64,000 nucleotides of DNA, from positions 47,621,293 through 47,685,292 of the forward strand of contig OZ024927.1 of NCBI GenBank assembly GCA_964017235.1, in the 5' to 3' direction. A program made the position numbers and the translations under genes. The DNA comes from Sabellastarte sp. h YS-2021 (Eukaryota > Annelida > Polychaeta > Sabellida > Sabellidae). The notes under the pieces are model-generated. The model was not told the DNA's origin and made no database searches. It saw only the letters and a program-made list of their open reading frames with translations. Below, one piece after another: positions 1-13,100 of the stretch (position 1 is its first letter; each line of letters begins with the position of its first letter).

Positions 1-259
1 TTTTAGAACATAATGTATATGCAATTTTTAGCAAAAATATACCTGATCACAACAAAACTTTTCACAACATTAAACTGTTCTGTGAAGTATTTTGATTTCA
101 TGAAAAAAGTTTAAAACTTTCATGCCATGTACAGAACAAAAACACATTTTCCACTTATGTTATAGCTTAAGTTTTTCATGAAATCCACTTTTACATGTGA
201 AGAAATACAAGATCCCACAAGAAACATATTCTATCAGTGACAGTATTTGTGTAACTTAC

Positions 260-350
260 ATGCGATTGCGTCTTCAATAAGAACAACATTGGCGAAATGG
301 GCTGTGTTGGGTATTCCCAGACATCTCATTCCATGGGCATGTCTCCACTC
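260..350 (-). CDS. SF3A3: SF3A3 exon (human ~428-457)
   Basis: It reads [20 protein letters not shown] then [10 protein letters not shown] plus one base, almost identical to human. It completes the zinc finger (WRH). The acceptor AG is at 352-351 and the donor GTAAGT starts at 259. At least one further exon must lie left of the window. Confidence 0.97.
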
Positions 351-3300
351 CTATAACCAGAATCATCAGCTCAAAACCAATACATCTCCCACTTTCTTCC
401 GAAGAAATTTATATTGATTGCTACTGTAGTACCCATGCTGACATGCATTCAGAGTTGGCACAGATTTCCTCAACAAGTTAGAACTCACAATTTTGCTTCA
501 CATTCACCACTTTTCTTCTATCACACATGTTTACAGATTATGTTTTGAGCAATATTTTCTTGCTTATATTTAAATTTAATTTAGCTCCAGTGGAGGACAC
601 CCTACAGATGAAACTATTTGTCTGGCTAAGAGTTTCAGACACAGATATTAATATTTATTAACACAGAGATATGATCATAATCTAATTTTTATTTCATAGT
701 ATATTCATAAAGCATTCATCTGAATTATTAAAAAATATATTATAGCAGAATATAATGCTTATATATCATTTCACTAAAATCCAAGTCAATTTATAGGATT
801 ACATACCGCAAAATGTCGCTGAAATGCCTTTGGTCCCTTGTAGGTAAAGTTCCCACATATCTCGCATGTATAGCTTATGTTTAGACCATGCAACTTGTAC
901 AACCAGTATGGAATTGGCTGAAACATATATAAAGCTGATATTAAATTAATCAAACCAGAACTGAACCACCAAAATAAGTTTATTTGAAACTGAGACAGAC
1001 ATAACCTGCACTGAAAATGTAAAAATTAAAAACATTATCAAAGTTTCTGTTAAGATCTTAACTAATTCTTCAACCTCATCCAATCAACATATTATTGGCA
1101 TTTTTGGGGACTGTTACTAATGTTTATGTGTATTTAAAATAAATTTTATTCTGCAATGGTCAACAAAAGATTGCATGTAGGGCTTTGGTTATATAAAATT
1201 GAAAATTACTTAAATGTAGCTTTTATAAGCCCACTATTTCCTATAAGTTGGTTTCACATTGCAAACATCTAGGACCAATAATAAGTGAGTTATAAGCACT
1301 TTTAAGTTTAGCTATCCTCATTTGACCTTGAAGGAGGGTCCAAGGTCAAATCTGACCATATCAAAAGATTCCCAGAACTTTTAAGCTTGGGTATTCTTGC
1401 TTGACCTTGAAGAAGGGGTCCAGCCCATGATTTCCTATATGTTGGTTTCACATTGCAAACCTCTAGGACCAATAATATGGGAGATATAGGCACTTTTAAA
1501 GTCCGTTACATGGGGTACTTTGGCACTCCGTGGATGACCTTGAGAGCTTCAAGGTCAAATATCTGTAAGGTTGTGGGGGGCATGTATAGCTGTTATACAT
1601 ATCACCTATGAGAGATTCAACCTTCTACCTATGAGAACAAGCCAGTAGAAAAAGGTAGATAATCTTTAAAGAAATACCCGCAGCGGCCATCTTGTTTTTA
1701 AGAATGAGGCTAATTTCAGTCTGAGGGAAGTTTACCTCCGAATGAAAATATTCTGCAAATTTTGTGAACCTAGCTGGTGTAGTTTTCCCCTGAGAGTGTT
1801 AATGCCAAATATCTCTCTATGTACAGCCGCAGCGGCATAGTGAACGCTAAACCAAAGTATCCACTGACTGCCTCTGGTAGAAACAATTAATTATTAATAA
1901 CATATATCTCCAGCTATAACATCCCAAAGCAATACCAAATAATCTAAGGAACCAGCCTTAACTTTAGTTAAATTATTTTCTGAATTTTTTTTAACTGAGC
2001 AAGAAAACTAAGTGTTTCTCAAAATAGCTAATTAAATAGCTACGTGGCTATTACTCACTTCGCTATAAAGCTAGGATTCTCAAAAGCAATACCAACCAAG
2101 CTATTAACAATGTAATCTTCTATACTGAATTTCATTCCGATATCTTGAATCTTTTTCCTTTGCACGTAAACCAAATTTCCATTCCAAACAGCTAAATAGC
2201 CATTATTTCTCAGCCACATAGGTATAAAAACCGAAAGTATTACCAAGCAAGCTATTGACCCAATAATCCTATACAGCAAATTGGGTAAAGATATCTAAAA
2301 CACTTTTCCTTAAAATCAGAGGAAATGAAGTGTGCCAGTGGATGCCAGGGGCGGTTTCACAAAGCCTCCTTAAGATAAAGTTCACCTTAAATTCAAAGAT
2401 TTCCTTGAATTTCTCCCTCCTTTAGGAAATCTCAGTTTCACAAAGCCTCCTTCATTAAAGGAGACCTTGAAAACTCCCTTAAATTTTAAGGAAGCTAAGG
2501 ACCTACCTTAAATTTAAGAAAGTGTCCTTCAAAGAATGTTTATTAACTTTAATGAACATTTGCTCCCTCCTTAAGTTTCAATGAAGAGAGTTAAAGGAAG
2601 CTTTGTGAAACTGAATTTTAAGGTGTCCTTACCAAAGGAATAAAAATGACCTTCCTTTACTAAAGGATGTCCTTTCCAAAGGAGGCTTCGTGAAACCAGC
2701 CCCAGAGGGTGGATGCCAAAAAACACCGGCAAAAATAATATGTCCACCCCCACTAAGGCTGAAATGATTAGCAAAATTTGCTGACCGGGTAGTTGCATGC
2801 ATTAACGGTTCACTAACTGAGAAACTGTTTCCGAGGTTTAGCATCTTTTAGAAATTCCCAAAATGTCACATGGATATGTTCCCGATGTAAACAAACAAAA
2901 TGGCGGATTGTGAGATGCTAGAAAAGCAAAAACTTCTCTGATTCTTGGATAATTAGCCAGTAATAATATTTTGATATTTTAAAAATAAAATACAGATAAA
3001 ATGCTTTACTTTGATAATTTTTAAGGTCTTAACTCGAAATATTCATTGTTTTAACAATCATGTAAAATCCCATAAGAGGCGATATACATAAGAAAACAGT
3101 TAGCCAGTTTCGCAATATATGTGCCTCAACTAGTGCTTTGATAACCTAATAATTGCTTAGCACAATTAATCATTTCAGCTTTAGCCCCCCCCCCCCCCCC
3201 CTCCCCTCCTCCTCCCACCCCACCCTGGTGGACATAATTCAAATTCGTTCATCACTATGCATATTGGACTACGTTGTATTTTTTCAATGTGAATGATTAG

Positions 3301-6300
3301 TTCGGACACTGACAACTCCGGCACAGCACTACAAGATACCTTGCCATCCCAGCCAAGAGGCAGGTTTTTGGGGTTGTAGGGAATGTCATTGTCATCATCA
3401 TCAGAGTCCTCCTCAGACATATGTTCTTCATCGCTCTCTTCTCTCTCTGCAATACAATGAACAGGTCAGTCTTATGTAGAGAACATGTCCAAAGTCAAAG
3501 CAAGGGTCTAATATATTGTTCAACTGAAAAGAACATATTGAGACAGGCCCACAGTATTGCCACTTGTCATTAGTTGAACCCACACAGGGGTGACAGTGTA
3601 TGATTAGATGCTAAATTTGAAAATTATAATTACTTAAATGTAGCTTTTATAAGCTACAAGCTTACCATGTGGAAATGAATGCTTACTCGGATGGCCACAG
3701 GCAATCGGCCAACATCAAAATAATGATGGCTCGATGCCTTAGTACTGTAGGTGAACCCCGTAGTGAAATATCAAATGCTCCCCATCTTTTCGAGTTGGCC
3801 GCGATATGTCGACATGCTTTTTATTGCAAGGAAGAAAAATAATATTTTATATGGATATACTTGTTGTTGGATAGTGAAACTACATCAGTTTCTTTATTTT
3901 ATAACAGAGAATCTCATTTTGTGACAATTCACGGAACAGATAAATATCGTTTGCATATTTTACAACTTAAATCCACTTCCGGGTTCACGTTGTAAAGAAG
4001 GGGACCAGGACTCGTGCTTGTAGCTTATATACAGGACATTTGCCTGTCACATGAAATAAAATATTTAACCCCTATCTGCTTCATTATTTGACCATTTAAA
4101 GGGTTAAAAATAAATTAAAGCACAAAAACAAGTCCTTGTTGAAGGAAATAGACGGAAACAACTTCCGTCTTTGGCTAGACAGCAATTGCTTGCAAACTAA
4201 TGCACGACTCGCGCATGTAGTTTATATACAGGAATATATGCCTGTTGAAATCAAATCAAATCAATATTTTAAGGGTTTATCCCCGTTCTGCTACAGTATT
4301 TGACCATTTTAAGGGTTAAAATATGAAATAAAGCACGGAAACTAACTGGGGAATCCTTGGGGAACCCACACAGAGGTGACAGTGTATGATTAGATGCCAA
4401 ATTTGTTATATTAATAATCTCTCATTGGGAAGATATTATGCAGAATTATAGTCCAATTCTGACACTAATTGGAATTTAATAGTACTTAATCTCCACTTTA
4501 TTAAGGGGACTATCAAGCGCAACAGTACAAAAACATTCAACAAATTCAATATCCAGGGATTGCAAAAAAATTCTGCATGAATAATAACTACTCTAAAACA
4601 AAGGTAGTGAAATTTTGTTTAAATTTTCTCTTAAGGACAATCGTGGTTCGCATATTGTCTCACTGTGTGGGGGTGGTTTTGTGTGTGTTAATGTACCTTG
4701 CAAACTGTATGGGGTGAAATAAAAATTCAATATATTTGGTAAAACCTATGGTTGTTTTGTGCTTCCTTGTACTGTGTGTTGAGGGATAAACAAAAGACAT
4801 GGTACTTTTTGCCCCAGAATGTATCAAGCCTAGCCGTGTCTGAAGTCCTTTAAATTTTGTAACCAGACAAGATTTTAGAATTTCTGGCTTTTATAAAAAT
4901 GTTACTTTTACAATATAACAGAAAAAAAAAGAGATGAGTTTGTAAACTACATTTTTGAGCCTAAAGGAGCTATGCCACTATCAACAACATAACAGTGAAA
5001 ATTGTTGTACTAGTGACTAGTAACTTATTAAAAGATATCACCAAAAAGTCACATTTTTTGTAATTTTACTCATTATCAATGAAATTAATTACCACAATTG
5101 CTTCTGAAAGGGCTATCAAACATTTTCCAACTGATTGAATTTCAGGTGTAAATAAGCAATGGAGATTCCAACTTCACATGAAAAATTTGCTGAGTCAGCA
5201 TCACAGCATATCTACTCTTACTTCACAGATTTCTCAATATTTTGTACAGTGACCCATCTTTTACTATTTATTTTTGATTGATATTGTATAAACTTTGTTT
5301 TCATGAAATATTACAAAACAAGCATTCTGACGCATGCATTTATCTCCCGCCATATAAATTAGATGTACTAAAGATAACATATTTTAACAAGGTGCTCTAA
5401 ATGTAATACTTTTGAAGTTATAATTGATTTAGTGCATGATTTCATGAATTTTAATGCATTAAAAATTATTTAAAAAATTCATTAAAAAAATTTAGCATGT
5501 GAAAGCTCTCCAAAATGTAGGTGAATGAGTTATTTGAGAAATATTGGCTATCTGCAATACTTTTAGTGATAATAGGCAGTTACTCATTTTGAGTAGTTGA
5601 GTAATTAGCTACGGATCTGAAAATTCACTAATTAAAAGCTCTCCAAAATGTATGTGAATGAGTTATTTCAGAAATACTGGCTATCTACAATACTTGTAGA
5701 GATAATTCGCATTTACTCATTTTGAGTAGGTGAATAATTAACTACGGGTGTGAAACTTCACCAAGTGAAAGCTCTCCCAAAAGTAGGTGAATGAGTTATT
5801 TGAGAAAAATTGGCTATCTCCAATACTTTTACAGATAATTCATATTTACTCATTTCGATTAGGTGAGTAATTAGCTACGGGTCTGGAACTTCACCATGTG
5901 AAAGCTCTCCCAAAAGTAGATGAATGAGTAATTTGATAGAAATTGGATACCGGCAATACTTTTAGAGATCATTAGCATTTACTCATTTTGAGGAGGTGAA
6001 TAATTAGCTACGGCTCTGAAAATTCACCAAGTGAAAGCTCTCCCAAAAGTAGGTGAATGAGTTATTTGATAAAAATTGGCTATCTGCAATACTTTTAGAG
6101 ATAATTCACATTTACTCATTTTCAGTAGGTGAGTAATTAGCTACGGGTCTGGAACTTCACCATGTGAAAGCCCTCCCAAAAGTAGATGAATGAGTTATTT
6201 GATAAAAATTGGATATCCGCAATACTTTTAGAGATAATTCACATTTACTCATTTTGAGTAGGTGAATAATTAGCTACGGGTCTGAAACCTCACCAAGTAA

Positions 6301-7145
6301 AAGCTCTCCCAAAAGTAGGTGAATGAGTTATTTGAGAAAAATTGGATATCTCCAATACTTTTACAGATAATTCACATTTACTCATTTTGAGTAGGTGAGT
6401 AATTAGCTACGGGTCTGGAACTTCACCATGTGAAAGCTCTCCCAAAAGTAGATGAACGAGTAATTTGATAAAAATTGGATATCCACAATACTTTTAGAGA
6501 TAATTAGCATTTACTCATTTTGAGTAGGTGAATAATTAGCTACGGGTCTGAAACTTCACCAAGTGAAAGCTCTTCCAAAAGTAGGTGAATGAGTTATTTA
6601 AGAAAAATTGGATATCCCCAATACTTTTAGGGATAATTCACATTTACTCATTTTGAGTAGGTGAGTAATTAGCTACGGGTCTGGAACTTCACCATGTGAA
6701 AGCTCTCCCAAAAGTAGATGAACGAGTAATTTGATAAAAATTGGATATCCACAATACTTTTAGAGATAATTAGCATTTACTCATTTTGAGTAGGTGAATA
6801 ATTAGCTACGGGTCTGAAACTTTACCAAGTGAAAGCTCTTCCAAAAGTAGGTGAATGAGTTATTTAAGAAAAATTGGATATCCCCAATACTTTTAGGGAT
6901 AATTCACATTTACTCATTTTGAGTAGGTGAGTAATTAGCTACGGGTCTGGAACTTCACCATGTGAAAGCTCTCCCAAAAGTAGATGAATGAGTTATTTGA
7001 TAAAAATTGGATATCCGCAATACTTTTAGAGATAATTATCATTTACTCATTTTGAGTAGGTGAATAATTAGCTACGGGTCTGAAACTTCACCATGTGAAA
7101 GCTCTCCCAAAAGTAGATGAAGCAGTTATTTGAGAAAAATTATGT

Positions 7146-7198
<53 letters not shown>

Positions 7199-10100
7199 TT
7201 TTTTTTATTCACAACAAAAACGACAAAGTGTTACACACAGTTACAATGTACAAAGTTATGCTTAAAGACTACATTTAAATTTCTATGATCTTGTTTTATA
7301 CAATTACAAAATATCCCCAACTTTGTAACTACACACACACATATATATATATACATATATATTCACTAGATCAACACAAATTAAATCAATACATTAAACA
7401 ACTATTTATATATTATGCGTGTCAACTAAAGTTTGTACCAAACCATTCCACTGTTCCCATTTTCTGTCAAAATTATTTTGATTCAAATTTATTCGGAACA
7501 AAGTCTTTTGCTCTATAAAAACTCTCGAAAATTCCTTTTGAAGAAAATAGATATCTAAATTCATTTCTTTGCAAGTACACCAATATATATATTTCTTTGT
7601 TATTAAAATAACAAAATTTAATGGCCAAAAATTTTGATCGGTTTTATAATAACCCAATATTTTTTCATCATTTGTTAATTCTATTTGAAATCCTATTTTC
7701 CTTGCAATCCATTGAGATACATTATGCCAAAGTTCTTGTACAACCCCACATTCACAAAACAAATGCAAAATTGTTTCAGGAAATGAGTGGCAAAAGGCGC
7801 AAGTGTTGTGATCAGACAATTTTATCTTATGAAGGTAATCTCTGGTTGGTAAAATGTTAAACAATATTTTATACTGAAACCAAGCAACTGAATTATCTAA
7901 TATTGATTTAAAACAAACTCTGAATATAATTTTCCAAAGTTCATCATTTACAGAGGTGAAATTCTGCCATTTACTTTTGTAAACGGGCAAATGATTTATT
8001 TTGCTTTCATTCATAAACATTTTGTAGAATTTTTGACATCCTTGTTTGGAAGAAATCAATGTTTTCAGCTGTAGTGAATAAGTGGGTTGTATAAAATTAA
8101 AATAATCTTGTTGCTTATATCTTTGTACAAAACGATTTAGTAGAATTTTTAATCTATAATACAAAAATGTATTGACTCTTAGATCATATGTGTTTTCTAT
8201 TTCTGTCAAATTCATTATTTCTCCACTTGGTTTCAATAAATCACCAACATAGAAAATCCCTTTCTTTACCCAAGTACGGTAGTAAAGAGGTTCTGAAGAA
8301 ATTTGTGCATTGTACCACAAACATGACTGAAGTATATCACTGTTTGAATTTATTAGATGGTTCTTGCAAAGAATTTTCCAATAACTAAAAACATTTTGCC
8401 AGAAGTCATTCAATTTATGGTCCACTACGCTGATATATTCACCACTATATTTGTAAAGATTACTTAGATTTAATTTTCCAATAATCTCTGAAATTAATAT
8501 GGTCCATTGTGTTTTGGATTGGAAAAGTAAACGTTTGATCCAATTGACTTTGAGGGCTTTTTCAAAAGAAAAGATGTTCAACATTTTCAGGCCACCATCA
8601 AAATAGTCTTGGCACACTGTTTTTCTTTTGATCTTATCTGGCTTATTATCCCAGAGAAACGAAAATAAAATGTTATTAATATTTGTCAAAATTTTTTCTG
8701 GTGCTGGGAGAGATGTTAAAATATGAATAATCTTTGACAGTATATTTGTTTTTATTAAGCTTATTTTTCCAATTGGTGTAAGCTTCCTAGTTTTCCAAGT
8801 TTTAATTTCTTTGAGCATTTTGGTAATTGTCGTTGAGTAATTCAGTTCAAGCATTTTGGATAAATCTACAGAGAAATTTAACCCTAGCAGCGTAAATTCT
8901 GTGTCACCCCAGTCTAATTTAACTGATACTGCTAATTTATCTTTAGAAAATTTTTTCCGGCCAATCCATATTATCTTTGTTTTCTCTTTGTTCATTTTTA
9001 GTCCTGAATAGTTACCATATGTTTCCAGTGTGTTAAGTGCAGCCTGTAGAGAAGATTTTGTTCCATCCAGAAAAAGTGTGGTATCATCTGCAAACTGTGT
9101 CAGTTTAAATTCTGTATTTTTTATTTTTATACCTACAATATTTTCATTTTGCTTTATTAATAAACATAATATTTCCGCAGCTAATAAAAATAAATAGGGA
9201 GAAATAGGGTCTCCCTGTCTACAACCTCTTTCAATATTTATTTTTTCGGACAAAGTTCCACATTGTAAGACATATGCATATATATCATGGTTAAATAATT
9301 TAACCCAGTTTATGAAATTGCTATTAAATCCAAAAAATTCCAATACATTGTATACAAATTTCCAAGAAATAGAATCGAAAGCTTTTTCGAAATCTATGAG
9401 CATTAACATGCCTTGCAGTTTTTCAGTCTCAGTAGTATGCATTAAATCATACACTAATCTGGTGTTATCACTAATTTGCCTTCCTGGTATAAAGCCAGAT
9501 TGTTCCTTAGATATCAGAGTGTCTAAAGTATTTTTTAATCTACTAGCTACAACACCCGACATAAGTTTGTATATATTAGATAGTAGTGAGATAGGGCGCC
9601 AATTCTTTAAATTTCTTCTATCCTTATCCCCTTTTGGAAGGCATGTAATTATACACTGTCGCATGCTTGGAGATAGATTTCCTTTTTTGTAACTTGTATT
9701 GATGGCATTTTGTATATAGTATTTTAAACGCCCCCAGAATACTTTTAAAAATTCAGCAGTAATACCGTCTATTCCTGGGGTTTTATTGTTTTTCATTTTT
9801 TTAAGAGTTTGGGTTAATTCATTCACTGTGATAGGTTCCCCAAGTTTATTATCAGATACCTTAACGTGTGTGTTTCCAAAAGTCTCAAACAAGTTTAAGT
9901 TCTCTAGACCATCATCCTTGTTTTTAAACAAGTTTTGATAATATTGACTTATACATTTAAGTATTTCTTGTTGGTCTATGACATGTGTGCCATCTGCAAG
10001 TTGAATATTTCTTACGGTTTTCTCTATAAAATTTTTTTTGGCTAAATTGCAAAAATACTTAGAGGGTTTTTCTCCCTCACTGAGCCATTGAATCCTTGCC

Positions 10101-13100
10101 CTCACTAGCTCACCATTAACCTTTTTCTTTCTCAGTTGCTCGAGCTCTACCTTCTTATCGGTTAATAGGTCAAAATTTTTAGTGTCCAAATTAGATCTCT
10201 CTAAATGCTCTATGTCTTCTATCAGTTGCTTTTCTTTTGCATCTGTTTTTTTTTTAAAAGCGGTTGCAAATTTAATGCTTTCTCCACGAATTCGCATTAA
10301 CAACATCTCTAAGAAAGTATCGCTTTCTTCTTTAAAGACAATATCTTTATAGTTGCAGTAGTTTTTCAAAAAGCTGTAATCATACACAGGCACAGCATAT
10401 TTAATAGTTTCTTCTTCGATTACTCGATTTATTAAATCAACATAATTTTTATTTTTCAGTAAACTATTATTAAACTTCCACAGTCCCCTTCCCCGGGTGA
10501 AATTGCTTAGTAAAATTTCCAAGTCTACTCGAGAATGGTCTGAACGATAGCCAACCTTTATGTCACAAGATTTAATTATGTCACACATATGACTAGATAG
10601 TATATAGAAGTCCAGACGTGCTTGTTTTAGGGGATTCTTCTTCCTCCAAGAATACCTTCTGGTATTGGGGTTTAGATATCTAAAGATATCTATTAGCCCA
10701 TAGCTTTCCATCAAATTTAATACAGAGGTTCGTGCTTTTGGGTTATTAATTTGTTTATAATTTTTAGAATCAATGAGAGGGTTTAGAACTAAGTTGAAGT
10801 CTCCACAGACAACTGTGTAATCTGCATCATTGTTATCTATAGTTTTCTGTAAGTGTTTGAAAAAATTTGGATTATCATTATTTGGGCCATATATTGTCAT
10901 CAAATTTAACTTAAAAGAGCTAATTTTTAAAAGTAGATGAAGGAAGTTGCCATCCACATCTTAGTTACACTCTAAGACTTCATATTCAAAATTGTTTTTT
11001 ATAAGTATCGCGACTCCACGAGAGTTAGTTTTGACCCCATGAATAAAGCATTCGCCTCCCCATAGTTCTTTGACATTTTGTAAATCCTTTTGTATCCAAT
11101 GTGTGTCCTGCAGACATACAATATTAGCGTCCAGATCTCTAAAATATGATATCACATCTTGTCTTTTTTCTTTATTTTGTAACCCTTGACAGTTTGCAGA
11201 TGATACCTTGATGCTGTTACCTAGATGGGCCATAAGGGCTTTGGTCTGCTTTCTCTACAGGTGCAGTTGCGGACAGACAATAAGCTAGATTTTTAAATTG
11301 GATAACTATTTTTATGGTTAACAGTTGAACATTTGTTTTTACATTTGGTGTGATTAATGCACAATAACAAATAACTGAGTCATTATCAAAAAAATAAATT
11401 CCTATTGCAAAATAAAACAAGATAGTAATATATGCAGCCTGTAATAAACAATATGTATGTAACAAAAAACATATATACAAAAAAATGTGTAGAGAAAAGG
11501 CTCTAAGAATAACTGACTAACTGATGGAGTCAGCATAAAACAGGAACCACTGTTCTGGTAATTCTTTAGCAACATCTCCTTACAGATAGTGTATTCTAAA
11601 CACAGGTGAAGTTAATACTTTTATATGCATGTACTTTTTCCTTACAAGATGATGATTATCAAGTATAAGTTTTGTAATCTCTTATTCTGAAATTCTACTG
11701 GATGCTGCTATAATTCCTTTCAGTCATCAAATGAACATAAAGAAGCATATCAACAAAACAGAAACGTTTAAAATCAGTCTCGTATAACATAAGCTAACTA
11801 TAATGCCCAGATTGGTGTCTGTTGTTTATGTGAGGAAATCGAAGAGAAATAACGGATAACAGCACCCAGTGACAGTCATTGTACTATCTTGACTCAATCA
11901 CACGCTCACACATCCCACAAATGTCAAGTACATATAATTCAGGTGACAAATTCCATGAAGACAAGATAACAAGAGTATTAAAAATATAACCTGACCAGCA
12001 CAGGGAAATATGAAGTTATAAACAAGAGTATGTTTTCTGAAGATATTTGCAAACCTATGAATATCATCCAATCAGATGTGAATATGTAGCTTGGTTGTGT
12101 GTCATCAAATAGAGGCTATCATTAGTGTATCACCAAACTAGCATTCACAGTACAACCCCATAACTTTCCAAGTATTGACTACTCAATGTATGTAGAGAGC
12201 TTTGATAAATCACTGCATGCTTACTAAATTAAAATGACATCATATATTAAAGAGAAATAATGAATAAGATAACACCCAGTGACAGTCATTGTATTGTCTT
12301 GACTTAATCACATGCTCATACATCCCGCAAATGTTAAAATACATATAGTTCAGATGACATATTCTATAAAGACAAGACAACAATAGTGTTAAAATATAAC
12401 CTGACCAACACAGGGAGATATGAAGTTATAAACGAGAATATGCTTTCTGAAGTAATTTGCAAACCTATGAATATCATCCAATCACATGTGAATATGTAGC
12501 ATGTTTGTGTGTGTCATCAAATAGAGGCTAACATTAGTGTGTCACCAAACTAGCATTCATAGTACAACCCCATAACTTTCAAAGTATGGACTACTCAATG
12601 TGTGTAGAGAGCTGTGAGAAATTACTACATGTTTACTAAATTAAAATGTAATCATATATTAAAGAGAAATAATGGATAACATAACACCCGGTGACTGGTG
12701 ACAGTCATTGTACTATCTTGACTCAATCACACACTCACACAGCCCACAAATGTTAAGTACATATAATTCGGATGACATATTCCATAAAGACAACAATATT
12801 TTTCAAAATATAACCTGACCAACACAGTGAAATATGACATTATAAACAAGAATATGCTTTCTAAAGTGATTACCAAACCTGTGAATATCATCCAATCACA
12901 TGCGAATATGTAGCATGATTGTGTGTGTCATCAAATAGAAGCTATCATTAGTGTATCACCAAACTAGCATTCATAGTACAACCCCATTACCTTCCAAGTA
13001 TTGACTACTCAATGTATGTAGGGAGCTTTGATAAATTACTGCATGCTTACTAAATCAAAGTGATATCATATATTAAAGAGAAATAATGGATAACATAACA

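Noticed and set aside
3181-3339. Extension of the SF3A3 exon into a Gly/Arg-rich tail
   Set aside because: A GT donor follows the conserved WDGK codons, the next exon continues in phase at 917, and the extension reads through a poly-C run.
9312-9692. Plus-strand 126-codon frame opposite LINE ORF2
   Set aside because: It is antisense shadow of the reverse transcriptase region, with no independent features.
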